The notes under the pieces are model-generated. The model searched no databases, was not told where the DNA came from, and saw only the letters and a list, made by a program, of their open reading frames with translations. The position numbers and the translations under genes are program-made. Below, one piece after another: positions 18,347-28,474 of a stretch of 64,000 bases of DNA (position 1 is its first letter; each line of letters opens with the position of its first letter). This DNA comes from Flavobacterium sp. SCGC AAA160-P02 (GTDB lineage Bacteria; Bacteroidota; Bacteroidia; Flavobacteriales; Flavobacteriaceae). The stretch lies in assembly GCA_000383355.1 (NCBI GenBank), contig KB911169.1, positions 23,021 through 87,020 on the forward strand. The letters run 5' to 3'.

Positions 18347-18486
18347 ATGAAACTTTCTCCTTTTTTATGTAACTTTTGTAACCAATTGGTTACTAATCTA
18401 TTGTTTTGTTCTTATTACAATAAGTAACAGACACAAATGAATTCTATATATTTGTAGAAAAACTAACTAAAATTTAAAAATAATTT

Positions 18487-19008
18487 ATGGAAAATCAAGT
18501 TTCGAGTAAAAGTACAATGTTAAATTACGGATTACTTCTGGGGGTAGCATCTATATTTATAAATTTAGCTGCATATGCATTAGGTATCCACTTAGATCAA
18601 GATTGGAGAATAGGTACTTTGGGCTTTTTAGCTATGATTGTTATCATAGTTTTAGGTATAAGAAATTTTAAATCTGTAAACAACAATCTTATAACTTGGG
18701 GCCAGTCTGTAAAAATTGGTGTAGGAATTGCTATTGTTAGCGCATTATTAGGGATTATTTATAATTTAATCTTTATGAATTTTATTGAGCCTGAGTTTAT
18801 GAACCAGATGATGGAAAAACAAGTTGTTGCGTGGGAAGAATTAAATATGACTGAAGAACAAATTGAAGCTTCCAAATCAATGATGGAAACCTTTTCTAGC
18901 CCAGGTATTACATCTGCTATTGGTATTGTAGCTGCTGCATTTTTTGGTTTCGTAATTTCTGCGATCGCAGGTGCCATTATGAAAAGAACGGAAGAAGACC
19001 AATACTAG
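18487..19008 (+). CDS. DUF4199 membrane protein
   Basis: This is a 173-residue inner-membrane protein with four predicted hydrophobic segments (about 13-33, 40-58, 75-97 and 138-160). A charged loop between segments 3 and 4 is rich in Met and Glu. The layout fits the DUF4199 family, which is common in Bacteroidetes and of unknown function. It precedes a polyprenyl-phosphate-type glycosyltransferase by 54 bases, and the pair is often found together in this group. TATATTTG at 18447-18454 is a -7-like box. Confidence 0.82.
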   Translation: MENQVSSKSTMLNYGLLLGVASIFINLAAYALGIHLDQDWRIGTLGFLAMIVIIVLGIRNFKSVNNNLITWGQSVKIGVGIAIVSALLGIIYNLIFMNFIEPEFMNQMMEKQVVAWEELNMTEEQIEASKSMMETFSSPGITSAIGIVAAAFFGFVISAIAGAIMKRTEEDQY

Positions 19009-19062
19009 AAATTATTTTTAGTGTAAAGAATATGTGTAACTTTGCATTGTAAATAATCACTT

Positions 19063-20019
19063 ATGGACATATCGGTAGTCATACCTTTATTTAACGAAGA
19101 AGAATCTTTAAAAGAATTATATGATTGGATTGCATCAATGATGCAGTCCAATCAGTTTTTATATGAGGTGATCTTTATAGATGATGGTAGTACGGATACT
19201 TCCTGGGAAGTTATTGAAGAAATCTCTAAAACAACAAGTACTGTAAAAGGCATTCGTTTTCAAAAAAACTATGGTAAATCTCAAGCCTTAGATGCTGGCT
19301 TTCAAATTGCAGCTGGAAACGTTGTTATTACTATGGATGCTGATTTACAAGACAGTCCTGACGAAATTCCTGGATTGTACAAGTTAATTACTGATGAAAA
19401 TTTTGATTTAGTTTCTGGTTGGAAAAAGAAACGGTACGACAATATTATTGCAAAAAACATCCCTTCAAAATTATTTAACTGGGCGGCAAGAAAAACATCA
19501 GGCTTACAATTACATGATTTTAATTGTGGCTTAAAAGCTTACAAAAACGAAGTCATCAAAACGGTAAAAGTTAGAGGTGAAATGCACCGCTATATTCCTG
19601 TTTTGGCAAAAAACAAAGGGTTTTTAAATATTGGCGAAAAAATAGTACAGCACCAAGCAAGAAAATATGGTGAAACTAAATTTGGTATGAGTAGATTTAT
19701 CAACGGATTTTTAGATCTTATCACCATTTCTTTTTTATCAAAATTTGGTAAAAGACCCATGCATTTCTTTGGTCTTTGGGGTACACTCATGTTTATTTTT
19801 GGTCTTTTTTCTGCTGGATATTTAGGAGTTACCAAACTCTATAAATTATCTCAAGGAATGAAAGCCATTTTAATTACAGACAATCCTTGGTTTTATATTG
19901 CAATGGTTAGTATGATATTGGGTACGCAATTATTTTTAGCCGGTTTTTTAGGGGAGCTTATTTTAAAGACAAAAGAAGCAGAAAACTATTACACAATCAA
20001 AGAAAAACTAAATTACTAA
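19063..20019 (+). CDS. GT2-family glycosyltransferase, DPM1/GtrB-like
   Basis: The N-terminal GT-A domain (about 1-225) has FIDDGSTDTSWEVI and the metal-binding MDADLQDSPDEIPG. Two C-terminal membrane segments (about 232-255 and 275-297) follow. This architecture fits enzymes that load a sugar onto undecaprenyl phosphate (GtrB/ArnC/DPM1 type) for envelope glycosylation. The donor sugar is not predictable. A -7 box TAACTTTG is at 19037-19044, so it may have its own promoter. Phosphoglucomutase follows after 26 bases. Confidence 0.88.
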   Translation: MDISVVIPLFNEEESLKELYDWIASMMQSNQFLYEVIFIDDGSTDTSWEVIEEISKTTSTVKGIRFQKNYGKSQALDAGFQIAAGNVVITMDADLQDSPDEIPGLYKLITDENFDLVSGWKKKRYDNIIAKNIPSKLFNWAARKTSGLQLHDFNCGLKAYKNEVIKTVKVRGEMHRYIPVLAKNKGFLNIGEKIVQHQARKYGETKFGMSRFINGFLDLITISFLSKFGKRPMHFFGLWGTLMFIFGLFSAGYLGVTKLYKLSQGMKAILITDNPWFYIAMVSMILGTQLFLAGFLGELILKTKEAENYYTIKEKLNY

Positions 20020-20045
20020 CTCCATAAATTTTGGACTTATAAGCA

Positions 20046-21755
20046 ATGAAAAATATTTTAGACAAAGCAACCTTATGGCTTTCAGACACATTTGATACTG
20101 AAACACAACAAGAAATACAACAATTAATTAGCTCTAATTCTAATGATCTAACAGATCGATTTTACAAAGATCTAGAATTTGGAACAGGTGGAATGCGAGG
20201 AATGATGGGCGCTGGAACCAACCGTATTAATAAGTATACCTTAGGGAAAGCTACCCAAGGGCTGAGTAATTACTTAAAAGAATCGTATCCTAACGAAGAA
20301 ATAAAAGTAGCCATCGCTTACGATTGTAGGCACAACAGTGACACCTTTTCTAGACTGGTTGCTGAGGTACTTTCTGCAAATGATATTAAAGTGGTAGTAT
20401 TTGAAGATTTACGTCCTACTCCAGAACTTTCGTTTGCTGTAAATGAGTTAAACTGTCATGCTGGAATTGTATTAACTGCCTCTCACAATCCGCCAGAATA
20501 CAATGGCTATAAAGTGTATTGGACAGATGGTGGTCAAATAGTTCCTCCACAAGATAAAAGTATCATAGATGAGGTGAATTCCTTAGATTTTTCTGATATT
20601 AATTTTAATGCAAAACCTGCATTAATTTCTGAAATTGGTGCTGAAGTAGATGAAGCTTTTTGGAAAGCATCTATTAAAAATGGCACCTTTGATGTACAAG
20701 GAAGAGATGATTTAAAAATTGTTTTTACATCGTTGCACGGTACTTCTGTGAAATTAATTCCTGAAGTTCTAAAAAGAGCTGGATATCCTCAAGTGCACAG
20801 CATTAAAGAACAAGAAGAACCAGACGGTAATTTTCCAACGGTAAAATCGCCCAATCCAGAAGAGCCTGAAGCACTTGAAATGGCTATAAATCTTGCTGAA
20901 AAAATTGGAGCAGATATTGTTTTAGGAACAGACCCAGATAGTGATAGAATTGGAATTGCTGTTAGAGATACCAGTGGTAAAATTAAATTATTGAACGGAA
21001 ATCAGGCCATGGTTGTTATGACAGATTTCTTAATTAAGCAATGGAAACAACAAGGAAGACTTAACGGGAAACAATTTGTTGGCTCTACTATCGTTTCCAC
21101 TACTATGGTGAATGATATTGCCACAAGTTATGGTGTAGAAACTAAAATTGGTTTAACCGGGTTTAAATGGATTGCTAAAATGATTATAGATTTTCCTGAT
21201 CAAGATTTTATTGGCGGAGGAGAAGAAAGTTTTGGGTATATGGTAGGAGATTTTGTAAGAGATAAAGATGCGGTAACGTCTGCATTATTAGCCTGTGAAA
21301 TTGCCGCTGCAGCCAAAGCAGGTGGAAGTTCTTTTTATGATACCTTGCTAGAGCTTTATACAAAGCATAGTTTCTACAAAGAACGATTGGTTTCTTTTAC
21401 AAAGAAAGGGATGGATGGAGCAGAACAAATTAAACAAATTATGATAGATTTACGTAAAAACCCACTCACTCACATAGACGGGTCTAAAGTAACTTTTGTA
21501 AATGATTATGAGGCTTCTACAGAAAAGAATATGAGTACTGGAGAAGAAAAAATTATGGAGCTACCGAAATCTAATGTATTAATTTATCATACAGAAGACG
21601 GTACTAAAGTGGCAGCTAGACCTAGCGGAACAGAGCCAAAAATAAAATTCTATTTTAGTGTGCAATCTTCTTTAGATACTGTTGAAAATGCCATTGAAAA
21701 AGAACAAGAATTGGATACTAAAATTGATAGAATTATAAACGAAATGGACATTTAA
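20046..21755 (+). CDS. Phosphoglucomutase/phosphomannomutase
   Basis: This alpha-D-phosphohexomutase of 569 residues interconverts hexose 1- and 6-phosphates, feeding nucleotide-sugar synthesis. The phosphoserine loop TASHNPP is at 144-150 (Ser146). The metal loop GTDPDSDRIG, the sugar-binding GGGEESFGYMVG and the C-terminal phosphate-binding RPSGTEPKIKFY are all present. The length matches the PgcA-like branch. Its stop codon overlaps the start of the ABC exporter by one base (TAATG). Confidence 0.93.
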   Translation: MKNILDKATLWLSDTFDTETQQEIQQLISSNSNDLTDRFYKDLEFGTGGMRGMMGAGTNRINKYTLGKATQGLSNYLKESYPNEEIKVAIAYDCRHNSDTFSRLVAEVLSANDIKVVVFEDLRPTPELSFAVNELNCHAGIVLTASHNPPEYNGYKVYWTDGGQIVPPQDKSIIDEVNSLDFSDINFNAKPALISEIGAEVDEAFWKASIKNGTFDVQGRDDLKIVFTSLHGTSVKLIPEVLKRAGYPQVHSIKEQEEPDGNFPTVKSPNPEEPEALEMAINLAEKIGADIVLGTDPDSDRIGIAVRDTSGKIKLLNGNQAMVVMTDFLIKQWKQQGRLNGKQFVGSTIVSTTMVNDIATSYGVETKIGLTGFKWIAKMIIDFPDQDFIGGGEESFGYMVGDFVRDKDAVTSALLACEIAAAAKAGGSSFYDTLLELYTKHSFYKERLVSFTKKGMDGAEQIKQIMIDLRKNPLTHIDGSKVTFVNDYEASTEKNMSTGEEKIMELPKSNVLIYHTEDGTKVAARPSGTEPKIKFYFSVQSSLDTVENAIEKEQELDTKIDRIINEMDI

Positions 21756-23584
21756 TGAAGCATTTTAGAAAAATTTTATCTTTTGCAAGACCCTACATAA
21801 AAAGAGTTTGGACAACTACGATGTTCAATGTACTGTATGCTATTTTTAATATCTTAACGGTACTCTCTTTTTTACCTGTACTTTCAATCTTATTTAAAAC
21901 AGATAGTAAAGTAGAAGTAAAACCAACCTATACAGGAGTTGCAAATGGTTTTGATTATTTAAAAGATAGTTTCTATTATGAAATCACTCAGTATATAAAT
22001 GCAAATGGAGTTATGGCTACACTTGCGCTAGTATGTGTTATCTGTATTATCTTGTTTTTCTTTAAAAATCTTTTTCGCTTTTTAGGTTCTTATGAATTGG
22101 CTTTTCTTACCAATGGGATTACTAAAGACTTAAGAAACAGTATCTATAAAAAGGTTCTTATTTTACCTATTTCTTATTTCTCTGAGAAAAGAAAAGGAGA
22201 CCTTCTATCTAGAATAACAGTTGACGTACAAGTTGTAGAAGTTTCTTTTTTAGACTCTGTAGGCTCTATTGTTAGAGACCCTTTAACTATTATCATCATA
22301 TTAATTATGATGTTTGCTATAAGTACTAAATTGACAATTTTCGTATTTATCATGTTGCCAATTTCTGGACTTATTATTTCTTCTTTAGGTAAAAAGTTAA
22401 AGAAGAACTCGATGAACGCACAAAAAGAAAGTGGTCGGTTTTTATCTTTTGTTGAAGAAACATTAACTGGTTTACGAATTATCAAGGGATTTAATGCTGA
22501 AGAAACGATTGGAAGAAAGTTTACAGATTCAACAAATTCATATGCTCGTTTAATGACGAAAGTAATTCAGCGTCAGAAGTTAGCTTCTCCGCTAAGTGAA
22601 TTTTTAGGAGCTGTAACTATTATGGTTATTCTTTGGTTTGGTGGAAGCATTGTGCTTTCTGGAGGAAGTACTTTAAATGCTGAGACTTTTATTGGATATA
22701 TTGTCTTATTCTACTCCGTCTTACAACCTGCAAAAGCCTTGTCGAACTCTATTTCAAATATTCAAAAAGGAGATGCCTCTGCGCAAAGAATTTTAGAAAT
22801 ATTAGAAACTGAAAATACAATTGTCGATAAACCTGATGCTCTTGAGAAAAAATCTTTCGATGAGAAAATTGTTTTCAATGATATCACTTTTAAATATTTA
22901 GAAGATGCTGTTATTAAAAACTTTTCTTTAGAAATTAAAAAAGGCGAAACTGTTGCTTTGGTTGGTCAATCTGGAAGTGGAAAATCTACTATTGCAAATC
23001 TTATAACTCGCTTTTATGATGTAAATGCCGGAACAATTTCTATGGACGGTGTAGACATCAAGGATATGACTAAAAAGTCCTTACGTAATTTGATGGGAAT
23101 TGTAACACAAGATTCAATCTTGTTTAACGATACCGTTGCCAATAATATTAAACTAGCAAAACAAGATGCTACAGATAACGATGTTCTAGATGCTTCAGAA
23201 ATAGCAAATGCACATGAGTTTGTAAAAGATTTACCTGAGCAATATGATACTAATATTGGTGATGGAGGAGGAAAAATATCTGGTGGACAAAAGCAACGTT
23301 TGTCAATTGCTAGAGCAGTTTTAAAAAATCCTCCAATCATGATTTTAGATGAAGCTACTTCTGCATTAGATACAGAATCTGAGTTGTTGGTTCAAAAAGC
23401 ATTAGAAAAAATGATGGAGAATAGAACTTCTATTGTTATTGCGCATCGTTTATCGACTATTCAAAATGCAAATCATATTGTTGTTATGGGGAAAGGTCGA
23501 ATTTTAGAGCAAGGAAAACACGAAGAACTGTTAGAACAAAAAGGTGAATACTACAAGCTTGTAAACATGCAATCTTTTACATAA
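21755..23584 (+). CDS. MsbA-like ABC exporter
   Basis: This is a half-transporter with an N-terminal six-helix membrane domain (about 15-340) fused to an ATPase domain (about 372-605). Walker A is GQSGSGKST at 404-412, the signature is SGGQK at 509-513, and Walker B is MILDE at 529-533. It is most like lipid A or lipid-linked exporters (MsbA family). Its place after glycosyltransferase and hexomutase genes supports an envelope-lipid role, but drug export cannot be excluded. The 3' end overlaps the convergent GT4 gene by eight bases. Confidence 0.9.
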   Translation: MKHFRKILSFARPYIKRVWTTTMFNVLYAIFNILTVLSFLPVLSILFKTDSKVEVKPTYTGVANGFDYLKDSFYYEITQYINANGVMATLALVCVICIILFFFKNLFRFLGSYELAFLTNGITKDLRNSIYKKVLILPISYFSEKRKGDLLSRITVDVQVVEVSFLDSVGSIVRDPLTIIIILIMMFAISTKLTIFVFIMLPISGLIISSLGKKLKKNSMNAQKESGRFLSFVEETLTGLRIIKGFNAEETIGRKFTDSTNSYARLMTKVIQRQKLASPLSEFLGAVTIMVILWFGGSIVLSGGSTLNAETFIGYIVLFYSVLQPAKALSNSISNIQKGDASAQRILEILETENTIVDKPDALEKKSFDEKIVFNDITFKYLEDAVIKNFSLEIKKGETVALVGQSGSGKSTIANLITRFYDVNAGTISMDGVDIKDMTKKSLRNLMGIVTQDSILFNDTVANNIKLAKQDATDNDVLDASEIANAHEFVKDLPEQYDTNIGDGGGKISGGQKQRLSIARAVLKNPPIMILDEATSALDTESELLVQKALEKMMENRTSIVIAHRLSTIQNANHIVVMGKGRILEQGKHEELLEQKGEYYKLVNMQSFT

Positions 23585-24605
23585 GTTTCTTATAAATAGC
23601 GATATACTTATCTAAAAAACCTTGTGCTGAGTAATGTTGGTTATATACAGAGAACACTTCTTCATTAGTGATTTTTTGCATTTTCTTAAAATTATCCAAC
23701 CATTCTTTTTTATCAAAAGTATCTTGTACAAAAGAAGGAAAATGCTTCTGAATAATTTTTACAGATTCTCCGATATTGTAGCTTAAGAATGGAATTCCTT
23801 GAGACAAATATTCTATCAAAGCTAATGGATCACCTTCCGAAGTAGATGTTAGCAAAGCATAGTTATATTTATATAATTCAGTTTGTACGTTGATTGATCC
23901 ATGCTGAAAAAAAACACGGTTAGACATTCCTATAGATTCTATCTTTTTTTGCAAAGTTTTGAAATAAGAATTATCTGTTTTAGAACAGTAAATTGTTAAA
24001 TCTAAATTCAATTCTTTAGCTAGTTCAACTGCAAAAAAGTGATTCTTTACGGGTTTCATATTACCTACAAATACCAATCCTTTTTTTTCGATATTTTCTG
24101 GAAGATCTACTTTATATTTTAAAACAAAATTATGAACTAAAAATACAATTTTTGAATCTAGACCTACTCTATGTAAAGCCCAATCTGTTAGCAATTTAGA
24201 ACAACCAATGTATAAATCAGGCTTGTAAAAAGATCGATAAAATGTTGGGATTCTTTTGTTAACAGCTATCTCACCATAATGATCATGCAAGATTAACTTC
24301 TTTTTTACTCCGTAAGCCAGTAATGTTTTTTTCACATACTTATAATTCTGCCTCATGTGAACATGAACTATATCAGCTTCTTTTACTTCTTTAATTAGCG
24401 TTTTATATGCTTTAAACTTACGTTTCTTTCTTCCAAGAATTACAACTTCAATACCTTCATCAATAAGTTCAAATAAAGGTCCAGAATTATCAAATACTAC
24501 AATTTTCACATCGTACTTATAACGATGTAAGAGATTGGCCATGTTTACACAGACTCTTTCTGCTCCACCCAAACCTAATTGATCTATAACTTGTAGTATT
24601 TTCAT
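23577..24605 (-). CDS. GT4-family glycosyltransferase
   Basis: This is a 342-residue GT-B glycosyltransferase. The N-terminus has the acceptor-side GLGGAERVCVNMANLL motif. The C-terminal donor domain contains FVGNMKPVKNHFFAVELAKELN and the STSEGDPLALIEYLSQGIPFLSY segment with the donor-binding glutamates. It probably builds cell-surface polysaccharide or LPS. It is the last of a minus-strand run (CDP-glycerol-type transferase, tsaC, cca, GT4) with gaps of three bases or fewer. Confidence 0.87.
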   Translation of the reverse strand: MKILQVIDQLGLGGAERVCVNMANLLHRYKYDVKIVVFDNSGPLFELIDEGIEVVILGRKKRKFKAYKTLIKEVKEADIVHVHMRQNYKYVKKTLLAYGVKKKLILHDHYGEIAVNKRIPTFYRSFYKPDLYIGCSKLLTDWALHRVGLDSKIVFLVHNFVLKYKVDLPENIEKKGLVFVGNMKPVKNHFFAVELAKELNLDLTIYCSKTDNSYFKTLQKKIESIGMSNRVFFQHGSINVQTELYKYNYALLTSTSEGDPLALIEYLSQGIPFLSYNIGESVKIIQKHFPSFVQDTFDKKEWLDNFKKMQKITNEEVFSVYNQHYSAQGFLDKYIAIYKKLM

Positions 24606-24606
24606 A

Positions 24607-26031
24607 TTACCTTTTTACTTTCAACTCCAGCTCTTCACCTTTTCTAATCATAAAATCATAAGAAGCTTGATGATTGTTAGGAATTTCACCTTCTAAAATA
24701 GCTTCTTTAATAGCTTCTTTTAACTGACCAATTTCACGGCAAGGCTTTAGATTAAAAGTTTTCATAATTTCCTCTCCGCTAATAGGTGGTTGAAAATTTC
24801 GCACATGATCTCGTTCTTCTACTTCTTTTATTTTTTCGCGTACATCTTCAAAATTCTTGTGATAGCGTTCAAATTTTTTAGGATTCTTTGTAGTAATATC
24901 TGCCTCACATAAGGTCATTAAAGCATCAATATCATCACCAGCATCAAAAACCAACCTTCTTACAGCAGCATCTGTAACATCGGTTGCTAAAACAATAGGC
25001 CTAGAACTTAACATCACCAACTTCTGCACAAATTTCATCTTAGTGTTTAAGGGCAATTTTAAGCGTTTGAATAATTTATAGACCATTTTAGATCCCACAA
25101 ATTCATGTGCATGAAAAGTCCAACCTATTTTCTTGTGAAATCGTTTTGTAGGTGCCTTGCCTATATCATGCAATAAAGCTGCCCATCTTAACCAAGTATC
25201 TTCGGTAGTTCTTGAAATATTATCAAGAACTTCTAAGGTGTGATAGAAATTATCTTTGTGTTTTTGACCTTCTACCTCTTCAACACCTTTTAAAGCAATT
25301 AATTCTGGCAGAATCATTTCCAATAAATTGGTTTTCTCTAATAATAAAAACCCAATTGAAGGTTTCTTAGCATCAATTATTTTATTTAATTCTACAATAA
25401 TTCGCTCTTTCGTAATAATGGCTAAACGAGGTGCATTTTTAGCAATTGCTTTTAAGGAATGTTCTTCAATTTCAAAATTTAATTGAGTTGCAAATCTAAT
25501 GGCTCGCATCATTCGTAATGGATCATCAGAATAGGTGATATCTGGATTTAAAGGCGTTTTAATGATTTTATTTGCTAAATCCTTAATTCCATTAAAGGGA
25601 TCTAATAATGTACCGTAATCGTCATTATTTAAGCTTATTGCCAATGCATTGATTGTAAAATCTCTTCTGTTTTGATCGTCTTCCAGGGTTCCTTCTGTAA
25701 CTTCTGGGTTTCTACTGTCTTCTGCATAAGATTCTTTTCTAGCACCAACAAACTCTAGCTCTATATCTTTGTAGCGCAGCATTGCTGTTCCGTAAGTTTT
25801 AAAGACCTGAACTTTGGGTTTATTTGGCAACAAAGAAGCTACTTTTTTTGCCAGAGCAATACCATTTCCAATAGTCACAACATCTATGTCTTTAGCAGTG
25901 CCTCTTTGTAAAATAAAATCACGCACAAACCCACCAATAACATAACTTTTCACCTCTAAAATTTCGGATGCTTTTGCTATGATTGAAAAAATATCTTCTG
26001 ATATGGCTTCTTTGTAATTTTGGTTTTGCAT
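24607..26031 (-). CDS. cca: CCA-adding tRNA nucleotidyltransferase / poly(A) polymerase family with HD domain
   Basis: This is a class II nucleotidyltransferase of 474 residues. The head domain has GGFVRDFIL and the metal-binding DID (Asp48, Asp50), then the DDQNRRDFTINALA nucleotide-binding segment and the neck motif SDDPLRMMRAIRFATQL. An HD phosphohydrolase domain follows (LLHDIGKAPTKRFH). HD-containing bacterial members build or repair tRNA CCA ends. It lies one base from GT4 and three from tsaC. Confidence 0.92.
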   Translation of the reverse strand: MQNQNYKEAISEDIFSIIAKASEILEVKSYVIGGFVRDFILQRGTAKDIDVVTIGNGIALAKKVASLLPNKPKVQVFKTYGTAMLRYKDIELEFVGARKESYAEDSRNPEVTEGTLEDDQNRRDFTINALAISLNNDDYGTLLDPFNGIKDLANKIIKTPLNPDITYSDDPLRMMRAIRFATQLNFEIEEHSLKAIAKNAPRLAIITKERIIVELNKIIDAKKPSIGFLLLEKTNLLEMILPELIALKGVEEVEGQKHKDNFYHTLEVLDNISRTTEDTWLRWAALLHDIGKAPTKRFHKKIGWTFHAHEFVGSKMVYKLFKRLKLPLNTKMKFVQKLVMLSSRPIVLATDVTDAAVRRLVFDAGDDIDALMTLCEADITTKNPKKFERYHKNFEDVREKIKEVEERDHVRNFQPPISGEEIMKTFNLKPCREIGQLKEAIKEAILEGEIPNNHQASYDFMIRKGEELELKVKR

Positions 26032-26034
26032 AAA

Positions 26035-26595
26035 TTAATCTCTTATTACTTCTATGTCTTCTCCAATTAGTTTTAAAATTGTTGAAGATTTGTCTGTAAT
26101 TTTATCTCGCTCCAAATTTACTATATAATCTACGCCCTCCAAAATTGGTTGACTTATTTCTGAAAATGATTTTGGAGTAGCTTCTCCACTTATATTCGCA
26201 GAAGTTGAAACAATTGGTTTTCCAAATAAATTTATTAAATCCAAACAATAATCATGTGTTGGAATTCTAATGGCTATAGTGTTATCTGATGAAATGGTAT
26301 TAGAGGCCAATCTTGTTGGGTTATTATAAATAATTGTGGTTGGTTTCTCAGAAGCTGTAATTATATGAATTGCTTTTTCTGGAATTGTCTCAATATAAGA
26401 ATTCAACATTTCTAAAGAACTAACTAAAATTACCAAGCTTTTACTTTCTACCCTATTTTTTAGCTCAAAAATTTTAGCAACTGCTTCATCACAAGTAGCA
26501 TCGCAACCAAGACCCCATACGGTGTCTGTTGGATACAAAAGAATTTGCTTGTTTTGTAAGACTTTTAATGCATCAAGTAGTGCTGTATTAAACAT
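26035..26595 (-). CDS. tsaC: L-threonylcarbamoyladenylate synthase
   Basis: This is a TsaC/Sua5/YrdC-domain protein of 186 residues. It makes threonylcarbamoyl-AMP from threonine, bicarbonate and ATP for the t6A37 tRNA modification. Signatures are LLYPTDTVWGLGCDA, KNRVESKSLVILVSS and KPIVSTSANISGEATP. It lacks the C-terminal Sua5 extension, so it is the short form. It overlaps the upstream CDP-glycerol-type transferase gene by one base and is followed after three bases by cca: two tRNA-maturation genes in a row. Confidence 0.92.
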   Translation of the reverse strand: MFNTALLDALKVLQNKQILLYPTDTVWGLGCDATCDEAVAKIFELKNRVESKSLVILVSSLEMLNSYIETIPEKAIHIITASEKPTTIIYNNPTRLASNTISSDNTIAIRIPTHDYCLDLINLFGKPIVSTSANISGEATPKSFSEISQPILEGVDYIVNLERDKITDKSSTILKLIGEDIEVIRD

Positions 26596-27632
26596 CAGTT
26601 TTTTCCAAATAGTTTAGTTATTTTATATCTACGAAACCATGAAATTACTCTTTTTTCTGGTACGCCGTTTTTTTCGATATATGCTTCTACTGCATTAACC
26701 ATACGTATTGCAGATTTACCATCTGTGTATGGATGGTATTCTTTTAAAATATTTGCGCGTTTTTCTTTAAAAGGATCTTCTGTTAAATTTACAGCTACTT
26801 TATGAACCAAACCACTATAGGATAATGAATTATCCCAATTAGCAACAGTAGCATTATTTTTAAAAGTAAGTACTGGCTTGTCTAATAGTAAAAATTCATA
26901 GACAACAGAAGAAGTATCACTAATCATAAGATCCGCTATCAATAAATATTTGATAATATTTCGTTCTTCCACAAAAAGTACATTCTCAAATTTATCTGCA
27001 AGTTTTTTATATAAATCAATTAAATTTTGCGCCATTAAATCATGAAATTTAATCACAATAAAATATTCTTTATGAGCTGCCAGTTCTTCTATCTGTGCCA
27101 ATAAATAAGGAGCACTTGATAATGATGGTGAAAATGTAGGTGCAAAAAGAATAATTTTTTCTGTGTTAGAACTAAGTAATAAGTCTTGTTTGTCTTCATC
27201 ATATTTATGAAGTTCTTTTCCATAGATATCTAGTTTTGGCCAACCTGTTTCTACAACACTAAAGTTTTTATGCTTTTGGGCAGCTTCAGAGAACCATTTT
27301 GTAAAATAAGGTCCTTGAGTTAAATACAAATCAAAATAACTACGGATTCTAAAGTGAGATTTTTTTTCTCCTGCCAACCCATGAAATACCTGAGTTTTAA
27401 CACCCCTTAGGTAATATGGCACTTCATTCCCTGGAACAAAAATAGCATCACTTTGAAAGTTAATAATCTCTTTAATACTAGAAGTGACATTTTCATCTTT
27501 GAAAGGAAATTTTTCTATTATTGATGCTCTAACAAACCAAATATATTCATCATTTTTTTCTTTTAAAACCTCCATAATAGGTTGAAGAATTCCAAAAGAA
27601 TAAGGGTTCATACAAAATAGAACTGTCTTCAT
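26595..27632 (-). CDS. CDP-glycerol glycerophosphotransferase-family protein
   Basis: This is a 345-residue GT-B-like protein. The C-terminal half resembles TagB/TagF-type transferases: ILFAPTFSPSLSSAPYL, IKFHDLMAQNLIDLY, LIADLMISDTSSVVYEFLLLDKPVLTF and YHPYTDGKSAIRMVNAVEAY. In Gram-negative bacteria such proteins transfer polyol phosphate or sugar phosphate onto surface glycans, and the neighbouring glycosyltransferases fit this. The exact substrate is unknown. It overlaps tsaC by one base. Confidence 0.84.
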   Translation of the reverse strand: MKTVLFCMNPYSFGILQPIMEVLKEKNDEYIWFVRASIIEKFPFKDENVTSSIKEIINFQSDAIFVPGNEVPYYLRGVKTQVFHGLAGEKKSHFRIRSYFDLYLTQGPYFTKWFSEAAQKHKNFSVVETGWPKLDIYGKELHKYDEDKQDLLLSSNTEKIILFAPTFSPSLSSAPYLLAQIEELAAHKEYFIVIKFHDLMAQNLIDLYKKLADKFENVLFVEERNIIKYLLIADLMISDTSSVVYEFLLLDKPVLTFKNNATVANWDNSLSYSGLVHKVAVNLTEDPFKEKRANILKEYHPYTDGKSAIRMVNAVEAYIEKNGVPEKRVISWFRRYKITKLFGKN

Positions 27633-27700
27633 AAACGATGATATAATGTTATAAAAAAATTATCAGTTAAGAACTAATTTCAAGAGTTAGTATTATAATT

Positions 27701-28468
27701 TTAACCGTTGGTATTACTATTATTTTTTTTATTATTTAAATACCAAAGATTCATATACCTATCTAGAACTCTGTAGGCTCTAATTTTTGATATTAAAAAC
27801 CCTGCATGTCCATCTAAAAAACCAAGTTTTAAAATAAAATGAATTATAAAGGTTACTAATGGCTTTACAAATAAATGAAATAAGGTTACTTTCTGACCTC
27901 TTTCATGCAATTGTTCTGCTTGAATTTGAGCATACAATTTTTGTTTTGACATATAATGGTCAAAATCTCTGTATGAAAAATGATCAACTCTGTGTTTAAA
28001 AAAACCAAGTAGACCGTCTGCTTTTATAGTTTCATGAACTTTAACTCCATTATATCTGCAATTGCTTTTACGAAATAAACGAATCACTTTATCTCTTTGG
28101 CAACCGGTATATTTAATTTGTTTGTCTCCCAAATAAAAATTTCTTTTTACATAAAATCCAACAAATGTTGTTTGAACTAAATCAATACTTAAAATTTCTT
28201 TTTTTAGACTTGGAGTCACCCTTTCATCTGCGTCTAAAATATAAATCCAATCGTTTTTAGCGAGGTCTATAGCAAAGTTTTTTTGTGAGGAAAAATCGTC
28301 AAAAACACGTTGTACAATTTTAACATCATGTTGTTTGGCAAGTTCTATAGTTGCATCGGTACTGAAGGAATCAATCACAATTATTTCATCTGCAAAATCA
28401 ACTGATTTTATAGAAGCTTCAATATGAATTTCTTCATTTAGGGTTGGTATGATGGCAGTAATTTTCAT
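27701..28468 (-). CDS. GT2-family glycosyltransferase, WaaE/KdtX-like
   Basis: This is a 255-residue GT-A enzyme. IIPTLNEEIHIEASIKSV, VIDSFSTDATIELAK and the metal motif ILDADERVTPSL match the WaaE/KdtX group, which adds glucose or a related sugar to the lipopolysaccharide core. The central GCQRDKVIRLFRKSNCRYNG with the VHE segment is also typical. The C-terminal part is amphipathic, with one possible membrane-associated helix (about 200-220). dapD is six bases upstream. Confidence 0.87.
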   Translation of the reverse strand: MKITAIIPTLNEEIHIEASIKSVDFADEIIVIDSFSTDATIELAKQHDVKIVQRVFDDFSSQKNFAIDLAKNDWIYILDADERVTPSLKKEILSIDLVQTTFVGFYVKRNFYLGDKQIKYTGCQRDKVIRLFRKSNCRYNGVKVHETIKADGLLGFFKHRVDHFSYRDFDHYMSKQKLYAQIQAEQLHERGQKVTLFHLFVKPLVTFIIHFILKLGFLDGHAGFLISKIRAYRVLDRYMNLWYLNNKKNNSNTNG

Positions 28469-28474
28469 TTTTCC